Notes under the pieces: generated by a model
Database searches by the model: none
Seen by the model: only the letters and a program-made list of their open reading frames with translations
Told to the model about the DNA's origin: nothing
Position numbers and translations under genes: made by a program
Shown here: positions 20,913-31,822 of the stretch, in pieces
Position numbering within the stretch: the stretch's first letter is position 1
How the letters are laid out: the number at the start of each line of letters is the position of its first letter
Assembly (NCBI GenBank): GCA_934047225.1
Contig: OW203992.1
Coordinates: 3,213,501 to 3,277,500 of the forward strand
DNA from: Ypsolopha sequella
Taxonomy: Eukaryota; Arthropoda; Insecta; Lepidoptera; Ypsolophidae
DNA: 64,000 nt
Reading direction: 5' to 3'

Positions 20913-21410
20913 AGGGTTCCGTAGTACCTACATATTTCTAGACATCTTTAAAAAACCACAAAAATATGTATGTCCCTCCCCTTATCTCTGAAACTGGTAG
21001 ACTGAAAAATATAAAAAATGACGATTATATATCATAACTGGCTAATCAAAGGAAAACTATAGCAATTTAAAAAAAGTTAAGTACAAATAAGAAATATAAA
21101 AAATATTTTATAGAAATACAATATGGGTATCAAAAAGTTGATTATAAAAATACATAGTTTAGCTATATTTAATCGCATCTATTTCGAGAAATCCTCGTAA
21201 AACCACAAAAAAATGTATGTCCCCCCCTTATCTCCAAAACTGGTGGATCGAAAAATATGAAAATGGTAATATGTGTTAACGTAAAGGTTACAGAAAAAAT
21301 AAATCGGTTGAGAAATTCACGAAAAAAATTGACAAAATTAAATTTATCATTCACAATACGGAACCCTAGATACGCGAGTCTGACTCGCACTTGGCCGGTT
21401 TTTTTTTAAT
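20913..21410 (+). mobile_element. Dispersed element ending CTTGGCCGG plus T-run
   Basis: AGGGTTCCGT at 20913 is inverted at 21358-21367. The 3' tail has a small hairpin GCGAGTCTGACTCGC followed by ACTTGGCCGG and a run of T. A segment of about 70 bp is duplicated inside (20955-21030 and 21198-21272, both with CCTTATCTC and ACTGGT). Related tails occur at 22199 and 28862. I recognise the terminus as common in lepidopteran genomes; its class is unclear. Confidence 0.6.
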
Positions 21411-21467
21411 TGTTAAAACAAAAAAAAAACATTATTTAGTGTTCAGCATTGCCGTTCCGTACACAGC

Positions 21468-21535
21468 TTGATCCTTCCAGTCGGATATGAACCAGCGACC
21501 TATGGAGAATGCCTCATATCCTGAAGCCAGAAAGC
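21468..21535 (-). mobile_element. tRNA-derived SINE head, minus strand
   Basis: Read on the minus strand, AGGTCGCTGGTTCATATCC matches a T arm and B box, and GAGGCATTCTCCATA lies where an anticodon arm would be. The 3' body runs toward the A-rich tract at 21418-21432. Confidence 0.4.
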
Positions 21536-21654
21536 AACTCAAAGATAGATATGAAAAAAAAGAAACAAACGCGTCGTAAGCTTGCGTTCTAAGTTTAACC
21601 TTATAAATAATAAAAATACATAAAGTATTATTATTATTATTCTAACACTATATT

Positions 21655-21830
21655 TACTACGACTAAAATGGCGACATAGTGAAGAAGGGCAAAGTCAAAA
21701 GTACCCGGAATAGCAAAGCTTGCATGACTAGACTGATGGATGTGGAAGAGGTGAAAGAGGTGTGTCAGGATCGTAGCAGATGGAAATCTGTAGTTTCTGC
21801 CTAACCCTCTGGAAAATAGGCGTGTGTATA
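21655..21830 (+). mobile_element. RTE-type LINE 3' end
   Basis: Translated text includes KKGKVKSTRNSKACMTRLMDV and VCQDRSRWKSVVSA before a stop, the usual C-terminus of an insect RTE-type reverse transcriptase. Minus-strand relatives lie at 25190-25470 and 60885-61195. It is a 5'-truncated pseudogene. Confidence 0.6.
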
Positions 21831-21860
21831 CGTATTTATGTAGTATTTACCACTAACTGA

Positions 21861-21907
21861 CGTCATAGACTAAGTATAATACTAAGTATAATACTTAGTC
21901 TATGACG
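21861..21907. repeat. Perfect 17-bp-arm palindrome
   Basis: CGTCATAGACTAAGTAT (21861-21877) and its inverse (21891-21907) flank 13 bp. It lies at the edge of a half MITE and probably marks a deletion or fold-back repair junction. Confidence 0.7.
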
Positions 21908-22000
21908 ACCAGCCCCTCTATTCTGTATCTTTGTTTGCTAACTGGACTGGGTGCCTATCTTCAAAAATATTATACATAACGTAGTATACATAACGTAGTA
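21908..22000 (+). mobile_element. Half copy of the AACTGGGTGCC MITE
   Basis: ATTCTGTATCTTTGTTTGC, then GGACTGGGTGCCTATCTTC, matches the left arm of the full element at 45860-46112. The right arm is absent here. Confidence 0.6.
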
Positions 22001-22198
22001 TACATAACGAAATTAAAAGGAAAACTATCACAGCTAAGTAGGCTGTACTGTACAAGTTAACGAGAACAGATCGCGCCAAACTTTTAGTTCCCTCTAAACA
22101 CGGGGCGATTCGCATCAGCAGGAACAAAATGTATGGGCCGTTCTTGGGAAGAGCAGAGCGTATTTGGAGAAGAAGTCCGCATATTGTGCAGGGCAACT

Positions 22199-22248
22199 AC
22201 AGAACCCTAAACTGCACGTGGCCCAACACGCACTTGGCCGTTTTTTTT
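22199..22248 (+). repeat. Tail of the CTTGGCCGG family
   Basis: CAGAACCCTAAACTGC, then ACACGCACTTGGCCGTTTTT, matches the 3' tail of 20913-21410 with several substitutions. Confidence 0.55.
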
Positions 22249-22363
22249 AAATATGACACAAGTAAGAAGCATGAAAAAGCCAAAAAGGAACATTTTCAAG
22301 AAGAGATATAAAGTTAAGATAGTGAAGTTTATTTCTCCTCTCTAGTTATCAGTCGTCGGTACA

Positions 22364-22410
22364 GATAGGGCGGGTGTGCTACGCTGATAACGCGCCGCCC
22401 GCCCGCCCAC
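22364..22410 (-). promoter_or_regulatory. GATA plus GC-box module 3 (inverted)
   Basis: GATAGGGCGGG, GCTGATAAC and CCGCCCGCCCGCCCAC lie in reverse order to the module at 16464-16515. A regulatory function is inferred from recurrence only. Confidence 0.4.
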
Positions 22411-22859
22411 TACGATATTTTACTAGAGGTTTACCGAGCAAGTCATAAGCTACTGACAAGTAAAATTTTATATTTTGCGAGTCCTTCTTTGGGAATATTG
22501 TTCAGTGTGATCAAACTGTCACTAGCTAAAATATCTATTCCGAGGGCAACTGGAGAATCAGTCAATGACCTTTGCGCATTTTGTACAGCGGCCCTAGCAC
22601 GTAATTCTGATTTGTATCAACTTCAAGCAAATGCATGCGAAATTCAACGCGTGCTAAAGAGATGGCATGTTAGGCGGGCGTCGTCGCACGCACGTCAAAG
22701 TTCAATCTCAAGTTGATGTTGATGAAAATCAGAATTACGCGGTAGACCCGCTGGACTCCGTAACAAGAAACGCAGTATGGCGAGATTGATGTTTCGTTTT
22801 TTTTTGACGCGTACAGTTTTTCCAGCTGCCCTCGGAATAGACTATCCGTAAGTACGTTA

Positions 22860-23282
22860 TTAAGGCGATATGTAAAAAAATAGAGATGCTTCTTTTTGTG
22901 TATTTCATGAAATACACGGAAAATTTTAATAAACTTCTGGTAAATGCATTTTGACTATATAATATAGGGTTTCGAAATTGGAAAACATGTTTAGATACAT
23001 TTTCCTCGATAGAAATAATTGTTGAAATGAGGTCTTCAAACACACTTTTTCTCCTCTTTTGACGAATAGAAACCATATACAGAACTCAAACATATTTCAT
23101 TGGGTGTGTTTAAACAATATCTAGAGATTTGATATTTGAAATTTTGCTAGCTATTTTAGTTTTTTTATAAAAGTTATAAAACTATCATTTTTCGCTTTCG
23201 CCCTGAATCCACCCCTCTCGCACTGAGCGTGCTTTCGCTTGGAGTGACAGTGACAAAAATAAAATTCCAATAGCTTCTTGAG
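22860..23282 (-). mobile_element. TTAA-ended MITE, copy 3 (inverted)
   Basis: It begins TTAAGGCGATATG and ends AATAGCTTCTTGA, so the right TTAA has mutated. The body is the reverse complement of 17519-17946 and 33001-33419, including AACATGTTTAGATACATTTT and the GCGAAAGC...AGTGCGAGAGGGG block. It directly abuts a LINE fragment at 23283. Confidence 0.8.
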
Positions 23283-24072
23283 TATCCTTACTTATGGTGC
23301 CGAAACATGGACGCTAACCAAAGCTCACATCCACAAAATAAAAGTGGCGCAGAGGGCTATGGAGCGAGCCATGCTAGGCATCTAGTTGTGGGTCGTGTAC
23401 CGAACGTCGGAATTCGACAACGAACTAGAGTCGAAGATGTCGGTAAACGAATCGCAAGACTTAAGGCGATATGTAAAAGTTTTAGCGTCCCTGTTACTCC
23501 ATATGCGAAAAAACCCAAAGTGTGAGATGGACGGATTCGAGGAAAATTAGCAAAAGGTCGGTTTTTTATTAATATAAAATGTACTAAAGTTGCTATCAAA
23601 ATTTCGTTTAACCAAGTCCTAGTTAATGTTATATGTCCATATGTCATTCCAAATTGGCAAACCAGGAGAATTGGTGTCGAACAAGACCTTATTTCAATAA
23701 GTATTTTTCCAATCGCGTTTCTGTTTATCAGATCCCTAGAAAAAAAATCCAAAAATAATATACTGTTTTATCAAAATAATACCTTCTTTATTCAAGTAGA
23801 TATGCAAGTTCTAAAAGTGTCGTTTTTTTCGTAGCACCTTAAGTAGAGATGGGCGGGACATCTAGCTAGACGGGAAGACGAACTTGACTAGGGCTGTAAC
23901 AGAGTGGCAGCCGAGGCCAGGAAAGTGTTAAGTGGGTAGGTCGATGGCCCGATGGCGAAACGATATCGTCACGGCTGTTTGTGGACAATGGATGAGGCTG
24001 GCGAAAGACTGACGAAAATGGCGTTGAGAAGAAGACGCCTATGCCCAACAGCGGGTGGATGTGGGCTGAATT
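23283..24072 (+). mobile_element. RTE-like LINE fragment split by a MITE
   Basis: The left piece (23283-23460) encodes LTYGAETWTLTK, AQRAMERAMLGI and, one frame over, IRQRTRVEDVGKRIARLK. The right piece (23843-24072) resumes with WAGHLARRED-like text, then NDIVTAVCGQWMRLAKD and AYAQQRVDVG. These are consecutive parts of the C-terminal region of an RTE-type LINE protein. Frameshifts and stops make it a pseudogene. The gap is filled by a TTAA-flanked MITE. Confidence 0.7.
23461..23842 (+). mobile_element. TTAA-ended MITE, copy 4, inside a LINE
   Basis: It is flanked by TTAA at 23461-23464 and 23839-23842. The left end GGCGATATGTAAAAG and right end TTTTTCGTAGCACC form weak inverted repeats. The interior CCTGTTACTCCATATGCG and GGACGGATTCGAGG places it with 31914-32318 and 55926-56343. 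Its insertion within continuous LINE sequence supports TTAA as the target duplication. Confidence 0.8.
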
Positions 24073-25189
24073 ATGAAATACTTTACAAATATGATCAGGA
24101 AGGTAACTGCGGTTTTATCTAAATTTACCAGTCCAAAAATCTAAAACGATAACATACATAAGACACGGCGGAGAAACATGTACGAAAAGAGAAAAAAAAA
24201 TAGTTTTATTAAGTTTAGTCAGAAAAAAAGGTAAGTTTTTGGACGTCTGTTTGTATTATTGATAAAAGAATAAGGCCCCAAATTACTTGTTGATCTTGTT
24301 AAGCACATTCTATCTTAATTTACGGAGCCTTGCAAAATTTCTAAACTAGTAAATCATACTTTTATTATTTCAGGTAAAATAAAATAAGTTTATTCATTAA
24401 GAAATTTTACGTTAACAATATTAACGTCGGGGCTCCGTGCCAATTACGAGAACTGAAGTACAGGACCAATCTCTCTCTCTCTCATGACTTGAGAGTCACC
24501 CTCTGCCAGCGACGACTAATAAAACTATTTAATACCCCTTCCGAAGCTCCTTGCATACTCACAGAGTCGTAGCGGAGCAGAGACGAGCAACCAGGAGCAA
24601 AGTGGAACAAAGCCGAGCAAAGCGGAGCGAGTCGTAAAGATGCGACGGGCGGGATGGTTATCGAAATTGTGCCGTTAAAATTACATGCGATGCGACGATA
24701 GGTTAATGTTCCAGTTTTGTATATTTTACATATTTTTAAAAATTAGGTTGGTGACGTCGGATGGACATGGCTTTGTACCGTTTTACTAAATTACTTAGTA
24801 CTTCTTCTATTCTTGCATACACATATTTAAATAAAATTGTTAACCCAATATAGATTGAGATCTATAAATAAAGATTGAGATTTTTTTTGTGGACCTTCCT
24901 TGATTTCTTTCAAGATTCTAGGTACATGGGATCAAGTACTCTATCGAAGACGAAATAACAAGAACTTCTATTTATATACAGAAACCCGATTTTAAAGGAA
25001 ACATAAAACGTTTTTTGGTGTCAGATTGGGTAGAAACTAATAGTAGTTATTGCCACCTATTTCTTATTCAACATCAGAAAAGATATCTATTTATAGCGCA
25101 TGCAAATCGTCACAATTACTTTGTATGAAAACCTTTAATTAAATGGAATTACAGGAATCAAAGAAAATACGATAATATACTCACGCAAT
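24073..25189. other. Unassigned DNA
   Basis: No gene. (TC)n lies at 24469-24482. A loose purine-rich repeat of GAGCAAAGCGGA-like words occupies about 24575-24632. Confidence 0.4.
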
Positions 25190-25470
25190 TCTCCCATAGG
25201 AGAGACTACAGATTTCCATCTGTTACGATCCTGACAAACCTCTTTCGCCTCTTCCGCATTCAGTCATACAAGCTCTTCTATTCCGGGTGCTTTTGATATT
25301 TGCATTCAATTTATGTTCTAAAGTGGCCCGGTCTCAGAACAATCAGTTATTGTTCGCCTGGTCGAGCTGTACCTTCCACTTGCGCACTCTAAATTTCTTT
25401 CGTCACTCTACTTTCATTCATCCTCTTTACATGTCTAAACAACCGAAGCATTAATTTTTGCTATTCTAGT
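25190..25470 (-). mobile_element. RTE-type LINE 3' end, minus strand
   Basis: GACTACAGATTTCCATCTGT and ACGATCCTGACAAACCTCTT are the reverse complement of the 3' coding end found at 21655-21830. Upstream minus-strand text continues to about 25470. Decayed. Confidence 0.55.
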
Positions 25471-25945
25471 CACTATACCTTCTTCCAGGCCGCAACGAAA
25501 ATTTTTATCTTATGCTTTTTCATTCCAGATGTATTGAACTCTAACAAGATAAAACTAAATATGCTCCTTATTTATTATTTTATATATTATATTATAACCC
25601 TGTATTAAAATGCAGCAGTTATATGAAAGAATAGTAAATCCCCGAACTCCTTTAAAGGTTATCTCTCCACATACCTACAATAATTATCCTCTATGAGCGA
25701 GCAATCTATGCACGATCGCGACTAGCCCACGCGCCCCGGTTCGCTCGCTATTAGATAACAATTAGCTGCAAGTGATCAGTGAGCCGCAACATCGATACTT
25801 GGCTCGTCTCATTAGGCTGACTTGGCTGTAACACTAGCTCATTCATGCTGGAGGTACTAAGCTTGGACCGATTAGAAATAAATATTATTTAATTATATTT
25901 TGAAATAAATATTTAGAATTACGATTGGAAATTTAAAAAATCAAG
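25471..25945. other. Unassigned DNA, locally complex
   Basis: No gene. The stretch 25690-25860 is non-repetitive, with TTAGATAACAATTAG (GATA and homeobox-like words) and ATCGATACTTGG. It could be regulatory, but there is no independent support. Confidence 0.3.
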
Positions 25946-26150
25946 GTACTAGCTTTTGCCCACGGCTTCGCCCGCACTGATTCCGTTTGCATTTTTCCGG
26001 GATAAAAAGTAGCCTGTATCACTCTCTTGCCCATAAACTATCTCTATGCAAAAAATCACGTCGATCCGCTGCTCCGTTGCTGCGTGTAAGAATTAAGGAC
26101 CAACAAACAAACAAAAAACCAACAAACACACATTTGCACTTATAATGGGG
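25946..26150 (+). repeat. Common insect retroposon fragment (GCTTCGCCCGC)
   Basis: CTAGCTTTTGCCCACGGCTT, then GGGATAAAAAGTAGCCTGT and AACTATCTCTATGC, is wording I recognise from a very widespread lepidopteran dispersed repeat. The class is uncertain. Confidence 0.55.
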
Positions 26151-26310
26151 GTACGGATTAACAGTTGTCTTGTATATTTTCCAAAATTTTTAACTGCTCT
26201 TATTCGGACTTAAATATTTAATTATTAAATTTAAAAATGTCAGAAAAATTTCTGAAAATAAAGTGCGTTATTTAATAGTAACAGAAATTTATCTGTCATA
26301 CTTAATATTT

Positions 26311-26475
26311 ATGGTATCGATTCAGCATACCACGTCTTAACTTATTTGACAGGACTAACCTTATTTTAAGCGTCCTGTCTTTTACTTTCTTTATCGAAAA
26401 GACAAGGACAGAACGCTTAAATTAAGTTTAGTCCTGTCAAATAAGTTAAGATATACTTCACCGAATCGGTACCAT
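26311..26475. mobile_element. 165-bp palindromic MITE
   Basis: The ends ATGGTATCGATTCAG and GAATCGGTACCAT are inverted, and the arms continue through CTTAACTTATTTGACAGGAC to a short loop. Both arms are well matched over about 70 bp. No target duplication is certain. Confidence 0.7.
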
Positions 26476-28861
26476 TGTAAACAAAAAGTCTTTTCACTGA
26501 CGTTTTTGAAGTTAGCAAAATTGTAGCAATAGCAAAATAAATATTCGGAAGATATTACTTTAGTTTGAAAAGAACATTGCCTACTCCCAATGGAGTAGTA
26601 CCCGATGGTAGCGAGAAACGAAAAGCAATAAGGGGGAGATAATTAGGGCAGATCAGCTGTTGTAATGTTCATTATCAAAGTATCGATCGATATCAACAGG
26701 TGACTCTAGTAGGTTTAAATTAAATGAAACAGCTGCACTAAACTCTGAACAAGTTGTTTTTACATTTAGTAATTATGGCATATACGCTGTCTTGGTACCC
26801 GTTTAAAATGCAAGAAAGACAAGTATAATATAAGTATTTTTAGTAAGTTTAATACAGTGGCCAATTTTCTTGAACTTTCAAAATCTAACGTTTCTCGACT
26901 GCGGAATACCATATACTATCAGATCATGCAACGCAAATCAAAATAACACAATAAACATGAAGAAGACCACACTTCCCGACGATATCACGAGGTCGTGCCT
27001 CAAACCCTGGGTTCCTGGAACCCTGACATATCATCAAGCACTACCAGCAACACCACCTTCTCACCACCCTCAATACATTGCAAATTCAACCTAACTCTTT
27101 TGAAATAGGCGCCATTGTCATTGCAAAGATATCTCGGTAGACCACGATCAACCAACAAACAAATCTTCAAGCAAAAGTCAGCCATAACTCGTACAAGTAA
27201 GGTATAAAATAGGTGCAGGGTGTGTTATCCTGGAATCACGCGCAGGGTGGGCCGCGTCGCGCGATGGTCGAGCCGCGATAGACCGAAGTCGCGCGATATT
27301 TCGCGAAATGACACGATGCAACTTGCGGTTCTGAGTTGTGACTCTGGATTGTCTATGGTTGTTGTTCTCTGTGTGGCATTGCTTGCTCACTGATTGATAA
27401 GGGCTTTTTGTGTTTGGTCAAATAGCGTTTTATTCATATTGTTGATTTTGTTGATCTGATAATCTCTACCAGTAACTAACTAGTGCTTGTTTTTTCTATG
27501 CTAATTTTCTCGTCCATTGCTTTTTTCCTAGGTTTTTGATAAATTCTTTAAAGCGCTTATATGCTGAAGCACTTAATAACTTAAAAAGTGCAAGAAAGTT
27601 GTCCACAAAATAGATAAACTTCTAGATTAGGAAATTTAAATTTTATATATTTCATAGTTTTACCTATAACGTTTTATTTCCCGTGCAGTTACATGTTTTA
27701 GTTCTTCAAATAAAATTTCGTATACTATAGCATCACAATTCAAAACCCAGACAGTGTTTGATTGCGCGATATGACATGACAGACGACTCCGATACAGGCC
27801 TGCAAAATGAAAATAGCCAAATAAAATTGGCTTTTATTACAATACCATAGAGGTGCTGCCAAAACCCTAGCGCCCGCGCAGTTTCGAGGGTGGCCACGGT
27901 CAGGGAAATGTGATTGCACAGGCGACAACTAGATAGCATGGAGGTTGATTTAGTTTTCTAGCCTGTGACGTGAGGAGATAACAGAGAACCTACACTTTGT
28001 CTTAAATGTGTGGAAATCAACAACTTCGTTTTCCTGAGAGCTGCATTTGTGATTAACGGTTTCCAACAGTTTAAACTACCTCCAAAACTTTTTTTTTTTT
28101 ATTTGTGCAATGGACTTAGGTACCTTTGGACTTGGCGCGTATGATAGAAACCGTCAATAAGACCCTGAGATAAGACCTAGAATTAAGCGTGCACGCAAAA
28201 AGTGGAAGAATGAAAGCAAAGAATGAAAGCAGGCGAAGTATTAATCACTCTATCCAGGAACTTACGAACAATCTACGGAAGTCGGTAACGGAAGAGTGAC
28301 TTAAACTACGCAACTGCCTGTAACCACTCATGTATATGAAATAAAGCAACCTTCCCGAAAAATATAGGCATAGAAACAAAGCTCCCACTTACTGATCTCC
28401 ACATGGCATCAACCTAATCCTGGCCACCCTATTCACAGTATCGGAACAATGACGCGATAAGCTCGCGCGGCCAATATTTCAGAATCGATGTTTTTATGAA
28501 TCGATAATTTGTTCTCGGTCGCTCGTCGCGGCATTTCGCGAGCCGATCGATCGTATCATGTTCGATTCTTTACTGATCATCCACTATGTTCTGCTTCAGT
28601 CACATTGACACAATCATAGTCCGCTTGGACAAAGTGAATATGATGATGAATAGAGCATCCTTCTGGCCTAGTCCGCTTTGGTCTACTAGATTCATACAAA
28701 ATTATCATCCAGGTGCACTATGTCAGAGTGTACGTACTCTGATCATGTCAACGCCATTTTACTGATTATTTTGTATTAGATCCAGATGTTCCGATCAACC
28801 GATCTTTGCCAATTAATGTAGATTTACAAAACAACAAAAAAAAAAATCAGATTACGAAGCG
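26476..28861. other. Unassigned DNA, no supported gene
   Basis: No exon or RNA is convincing. Two patches are rich in CG and palindromic words: 27220-27310 (GCGCGATATTTCGCGAAATG) and 28445-28560 (AATCGATGTTTTTATGAATCG, TTTCGCGAGCCGATCGATCG). These could be regulatory. A short hairpin TCAGAGTGTACGTACTCTGA lies near 28722. Confidence 0.35.
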
Positions 28862-28915
28862 TTTTACAGAACCCTCAGTGTTCGTGTCTTACTCACACTT
28901 GACCGAATTTTTTAG
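28862..28915 (+). repeat. Tail of the CTTGGCCGG family, diverged
   Basis: CAGAACCCTCAGTG, then CTTACTCACACTTGACCGA and TTTTTT, fits the tail at 21360-21410 with changes. Confidence 0.45.
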
Positions 28916-30035
28916 ATTAATCATACCGCATACCCTAAATGGGTTTTAAAGTTTTAATGTCACGTGTAATTTTTTCGTGGGTTTATTTATGCCCTATTAG
29001 GATATTTATCTAAAGTCTATTTCTAGGGCAGCTGAAAAATCGGTCATTAAAGGTTTGTATTGGGGAGCAATCTCCTATGTCGTAAAATAATGATTGGGAG
29101 AAATAACTATATGATAGATAAAAAAAAACATTATTTTTTTATACCATCGACTATCTCGGTTAAAACAAGTTGCACTTCATTTAATAAAAAATAAAAATAC
29201 ATCTGCATTTCCGAAATCCCTTTATAAGACGTCCTTATGTAATAGAGTCATGTCTTACGAAATCTTTGAGAACAGTTCGGTCTATTCCTGACAGATCTTA
29301 TTGGTAAATTCCTATGATCACTTTGGAAAAGACAATCGAGATCGGTATCAGAGTGTCACGCTGCTTTGTTTCGCTGATGTCCCTTGTGAAATGTGTTTCT
29401 TGTACCGATGACTATCTTCGTCCCTTTCATATACCTACATACCGCATGTTATCTTCGTCTCTTTCATATGCATACCACAGGTCGACCGAAGATTCGCTCT
29501 TCAGGTGTGTTCGATCGTTAAAATTTGATACTTTCTTGTTGTGAAATCGTTGGCCGGTATTTTGTTGGCCATTTGTCAATGTTCTTTTTGGCGGGCTGAT
29601 TTTAATTGTGAGAAACACTAAGAGGGATTATGTCATGCCATTGCATTGTTAAGTCTTTTTCATCAATGAGAATTGTTAAAGAAGGTTTGGTTAGTCTTTT
29701 TCTTCCTCGTTTCCTCAATGCTAAGGATCCAGGACCCCACGAGGTGTAACTCTAGTGATGTCGATTCTGGGCCACATGGAATTATATAGTGATTAGTAAT
29801 TCATACTGGAGCGTAGGCACATGTTTAAACCCAACTGCCATATATACTCGGCTCAATATACAGAGGCTTTGATACCGTCACATTCATACCGGAGACTCGG
29901 TAAGTCATCAGAAACAAGGCCATCATTTGCAAAGTTCTAACTTTCCATACAGACACGTTGGCACAGTGTGGTCTTTGGCTATACTTGTTGGATGGGTGCA
30001 CAAATCGATAAATAAATAAAATTATGGAATAAAGT
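28916..30035. other. Unassigned DNA with MITE debris
   Basis: No gene. AATTCATACTGGAG near 29800 and CATTCATACCGGAGACTCGG near 29882 are remains of the AATCAACCGCC-type MITE found intact at 45171. Confidence 0.4.
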
Positions 30036-30130
30036 AAAATGCATATACCAGAAACTGATTATAATTTTCCGTGCATTTCATGAAATACACAGAAAATAAA
30101 CAACCGTATTTTTTTCACGTATCGCCTTAA
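30036..30130 (+). mobile_element. TTAA-ended MITE, right end only
   Basis: AATGCATATACCAGAAACTG to CGTATCGCCTTAA matches the last 95 bp of the 33001-33419 copy. The rest is missing. Confidence 0.7.
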
Positions 30131-30504
30131 ACATTTCGGGTCAAAAAAAAATGTCCACTGTTCGATATATTCGATTATATTTTAAAAAGTGTCAGCTGTA
30201 AAAAAATATTACGAATCTTATCATGCAAATGGATGGCATTTAGGACGAACTGTTTTTGATGATTTAATTTTTGTAATCAAACTGAAAATAAAAACAAAAT
30301 TTAATACGTAGATATAAAACCTTGAAATCAATTTTTAAACAAAAAACAAATAATAGAAATAGCTATTGAATTACAGGAATTATGAACTCATGAATCTGTG
30401 AGAAAATTTCGGCAATTTCATAGGTAAAGACCTAATATTATTAATTACAATATAAAGCACAACTTTATTTTAGGAAATTATTGTCGCGTCTAAGAAACAA
30501 CATG

Positions 30505-30972
30505 AAAATATTGCTCAATGTAGCCGATTCTGGAGGCTTTAATTTAAGTTTTAGTGCTGTCAAAACTAAAACTTTTTCAAAGTAATTTAGCTTCTGTTCC
30601 TAACATTTAAAGACTATTTTGTAATCAAGAAAATTAAGTTTTGACAGCACTAAAACTAAAATTAAAGCCTTCAGAATCGGCTTTAATGTCGAACTGTTTT
30701 TAGACTAAAATTAAATAAAATTCTTTGAAACCACTAATCGTATTTGAATGGTCCTTGCGCTAAAATACAAGAAAAATATTGCTTAGAAAAATCATTTATG
30801 GATTTCTTTTTGCATCCATCTCGTCCATATGAAAACTATTATTTTCTCCTATTTTGCGCTATCCGGAGACCCCGCGATGTCGTAATGCAAAGCGCGCAGT
30901 TATGAATTTTATTTCAATATAGTTTCTGTCGATATTTGTACCGACACAAGTCCACTCAAGGTCGTTGGCTTG
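30505..30972 (+). mobile_element. MITE of the GCGCTATCCGGAGAC family, interrupted
   Basis: GAACTGTTTTTAGACTAAAA, TTTGCGCTATCCGGAGACCC and ACTCAAGGTCGTTGGC match 53530-53778 in order. A second MITE (30522-30684) is inserted near its left side; the 53.5-kb copy shows the empty site. Confidence 0.65.
30522..30684. mobile_element. 163-bp palindromic MITE (AGCCGATTCTG family)
   Basis: The left arm is AGCCGATTCTGGAGGCTTTA, with AGTGCTGTCAAAACTAAAA further in; the right arm is the inverse, ending CAGAATCGGCT. AATGT flanks both sides (30517-30521 and 30685-30689), a likely 5-bp target duplication. Relatives lie in tandem at 61937-62287. Confidence 0.75.
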
Positions 30973-31475
30973 TCTTGTATTTTCTTATCCCTTGGTTAAC
31001 GTAGATATAAGTAATTTGATGTATAGTATAAGTTTATGTTAAAAAAAAAAGACATGATCTTGCCAAGTTTCTTGCCCGTTCTTCTTAGCAAGACTAATCG
31101 AATGGGCGGAGGTAGGCATGTATTTATATATGTAACCTATTACTATGTAGTATATAGGATGGGATTTGGTCGGCTGCCTGGATTCGTGCTGGGGGCTCGG
31201 TTGGTGATCATTGAACGTGTTCCTGGTCCCTGGCCGGGTCTCCGGTATGGGTTCGGGCGGTTGATTGGATTTCACCTTGTATAATAATATTTTACCTATA
31301 ATTTTAATCGTATATATATTGCTACATAAATTAAAAAAAACATTTAATCTAAGTAGTTCATGTACATTTATTATTTTATTACATATATTTTTATAAGATT
31401 AAAATTTGACTTGTGAAACGTGTATTATATATACCTACTTTGCAAAATAAACTTTTTGAATTTGAATTTGAATTT
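30973..31475 (+). mobile_element. LINE 3' region with (TTTGAA)n tail, 5'-truncated
   Basis: It matches the 3' region of the minus-strand LINE at 50590-52070: CTTGTATTTTCTTATCCCTT, GCAAGACTAATCGAATGGGC, TTTATAAGATTAAAATTTGA, and a tail TTTGAATTTGAATTTGAA. The open frames within it are not genes. A degenerate MITE (31157-31279) sits at the same point as in the other copy. Confidence 0.65.
31157..31279 (+). mobile_element. Collapsed copy of the AATCAACCGCC MITE
   Basis: GATGGGATTTGGTCGGC on the left and GCGGTTGATTGGATTTCACC on the right are inverted, flanked by TATA. The loop of the full element is missing. Confidence 0.55.
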
Positions 31476-31822
31476 TGGCGACTACCTGCCCCTTAATACA
31501 CCCGCTATGACGCTCATTTGGTAATGATGGTGCAAACAGAATGATCCAAATATGTGGTCCTCGAGGGCTAACTCAGGAGCATTCGACAACCACATACGAT
31601 TCGGTACGCGTAGCGTGATCCTTTATATACACACAGTGAGTAAAAGAGACAGGATAACATAGTCGATCGGTAACCCTTACCAACCGCTCCCGGGCCGGTC
31701 TTCTGGTAAGAAAAACTAACGGAATCCGTCCCCAGCTTCACTTGGTTTGGGCAGGGAATGTCGCTCAATTTGTTATTCAAAGTGAATTCAGTGGACGATT
31801 TAGTAATTAAAAAATTGTCGAC

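Noticed and set aside
22735..23076. 113-codon minus-strand frame
   Set aside because: It lies in a TTAA-ended MITE; equivalent frames in other copies reflect shared DNA.
31036..31284. 82-codon frame on plus and 78-codon frame on minus strand
   Set aside because: Both lie in a LINE 3' region with a MITE; the sequence matches a non-coding region at 51000-51345.
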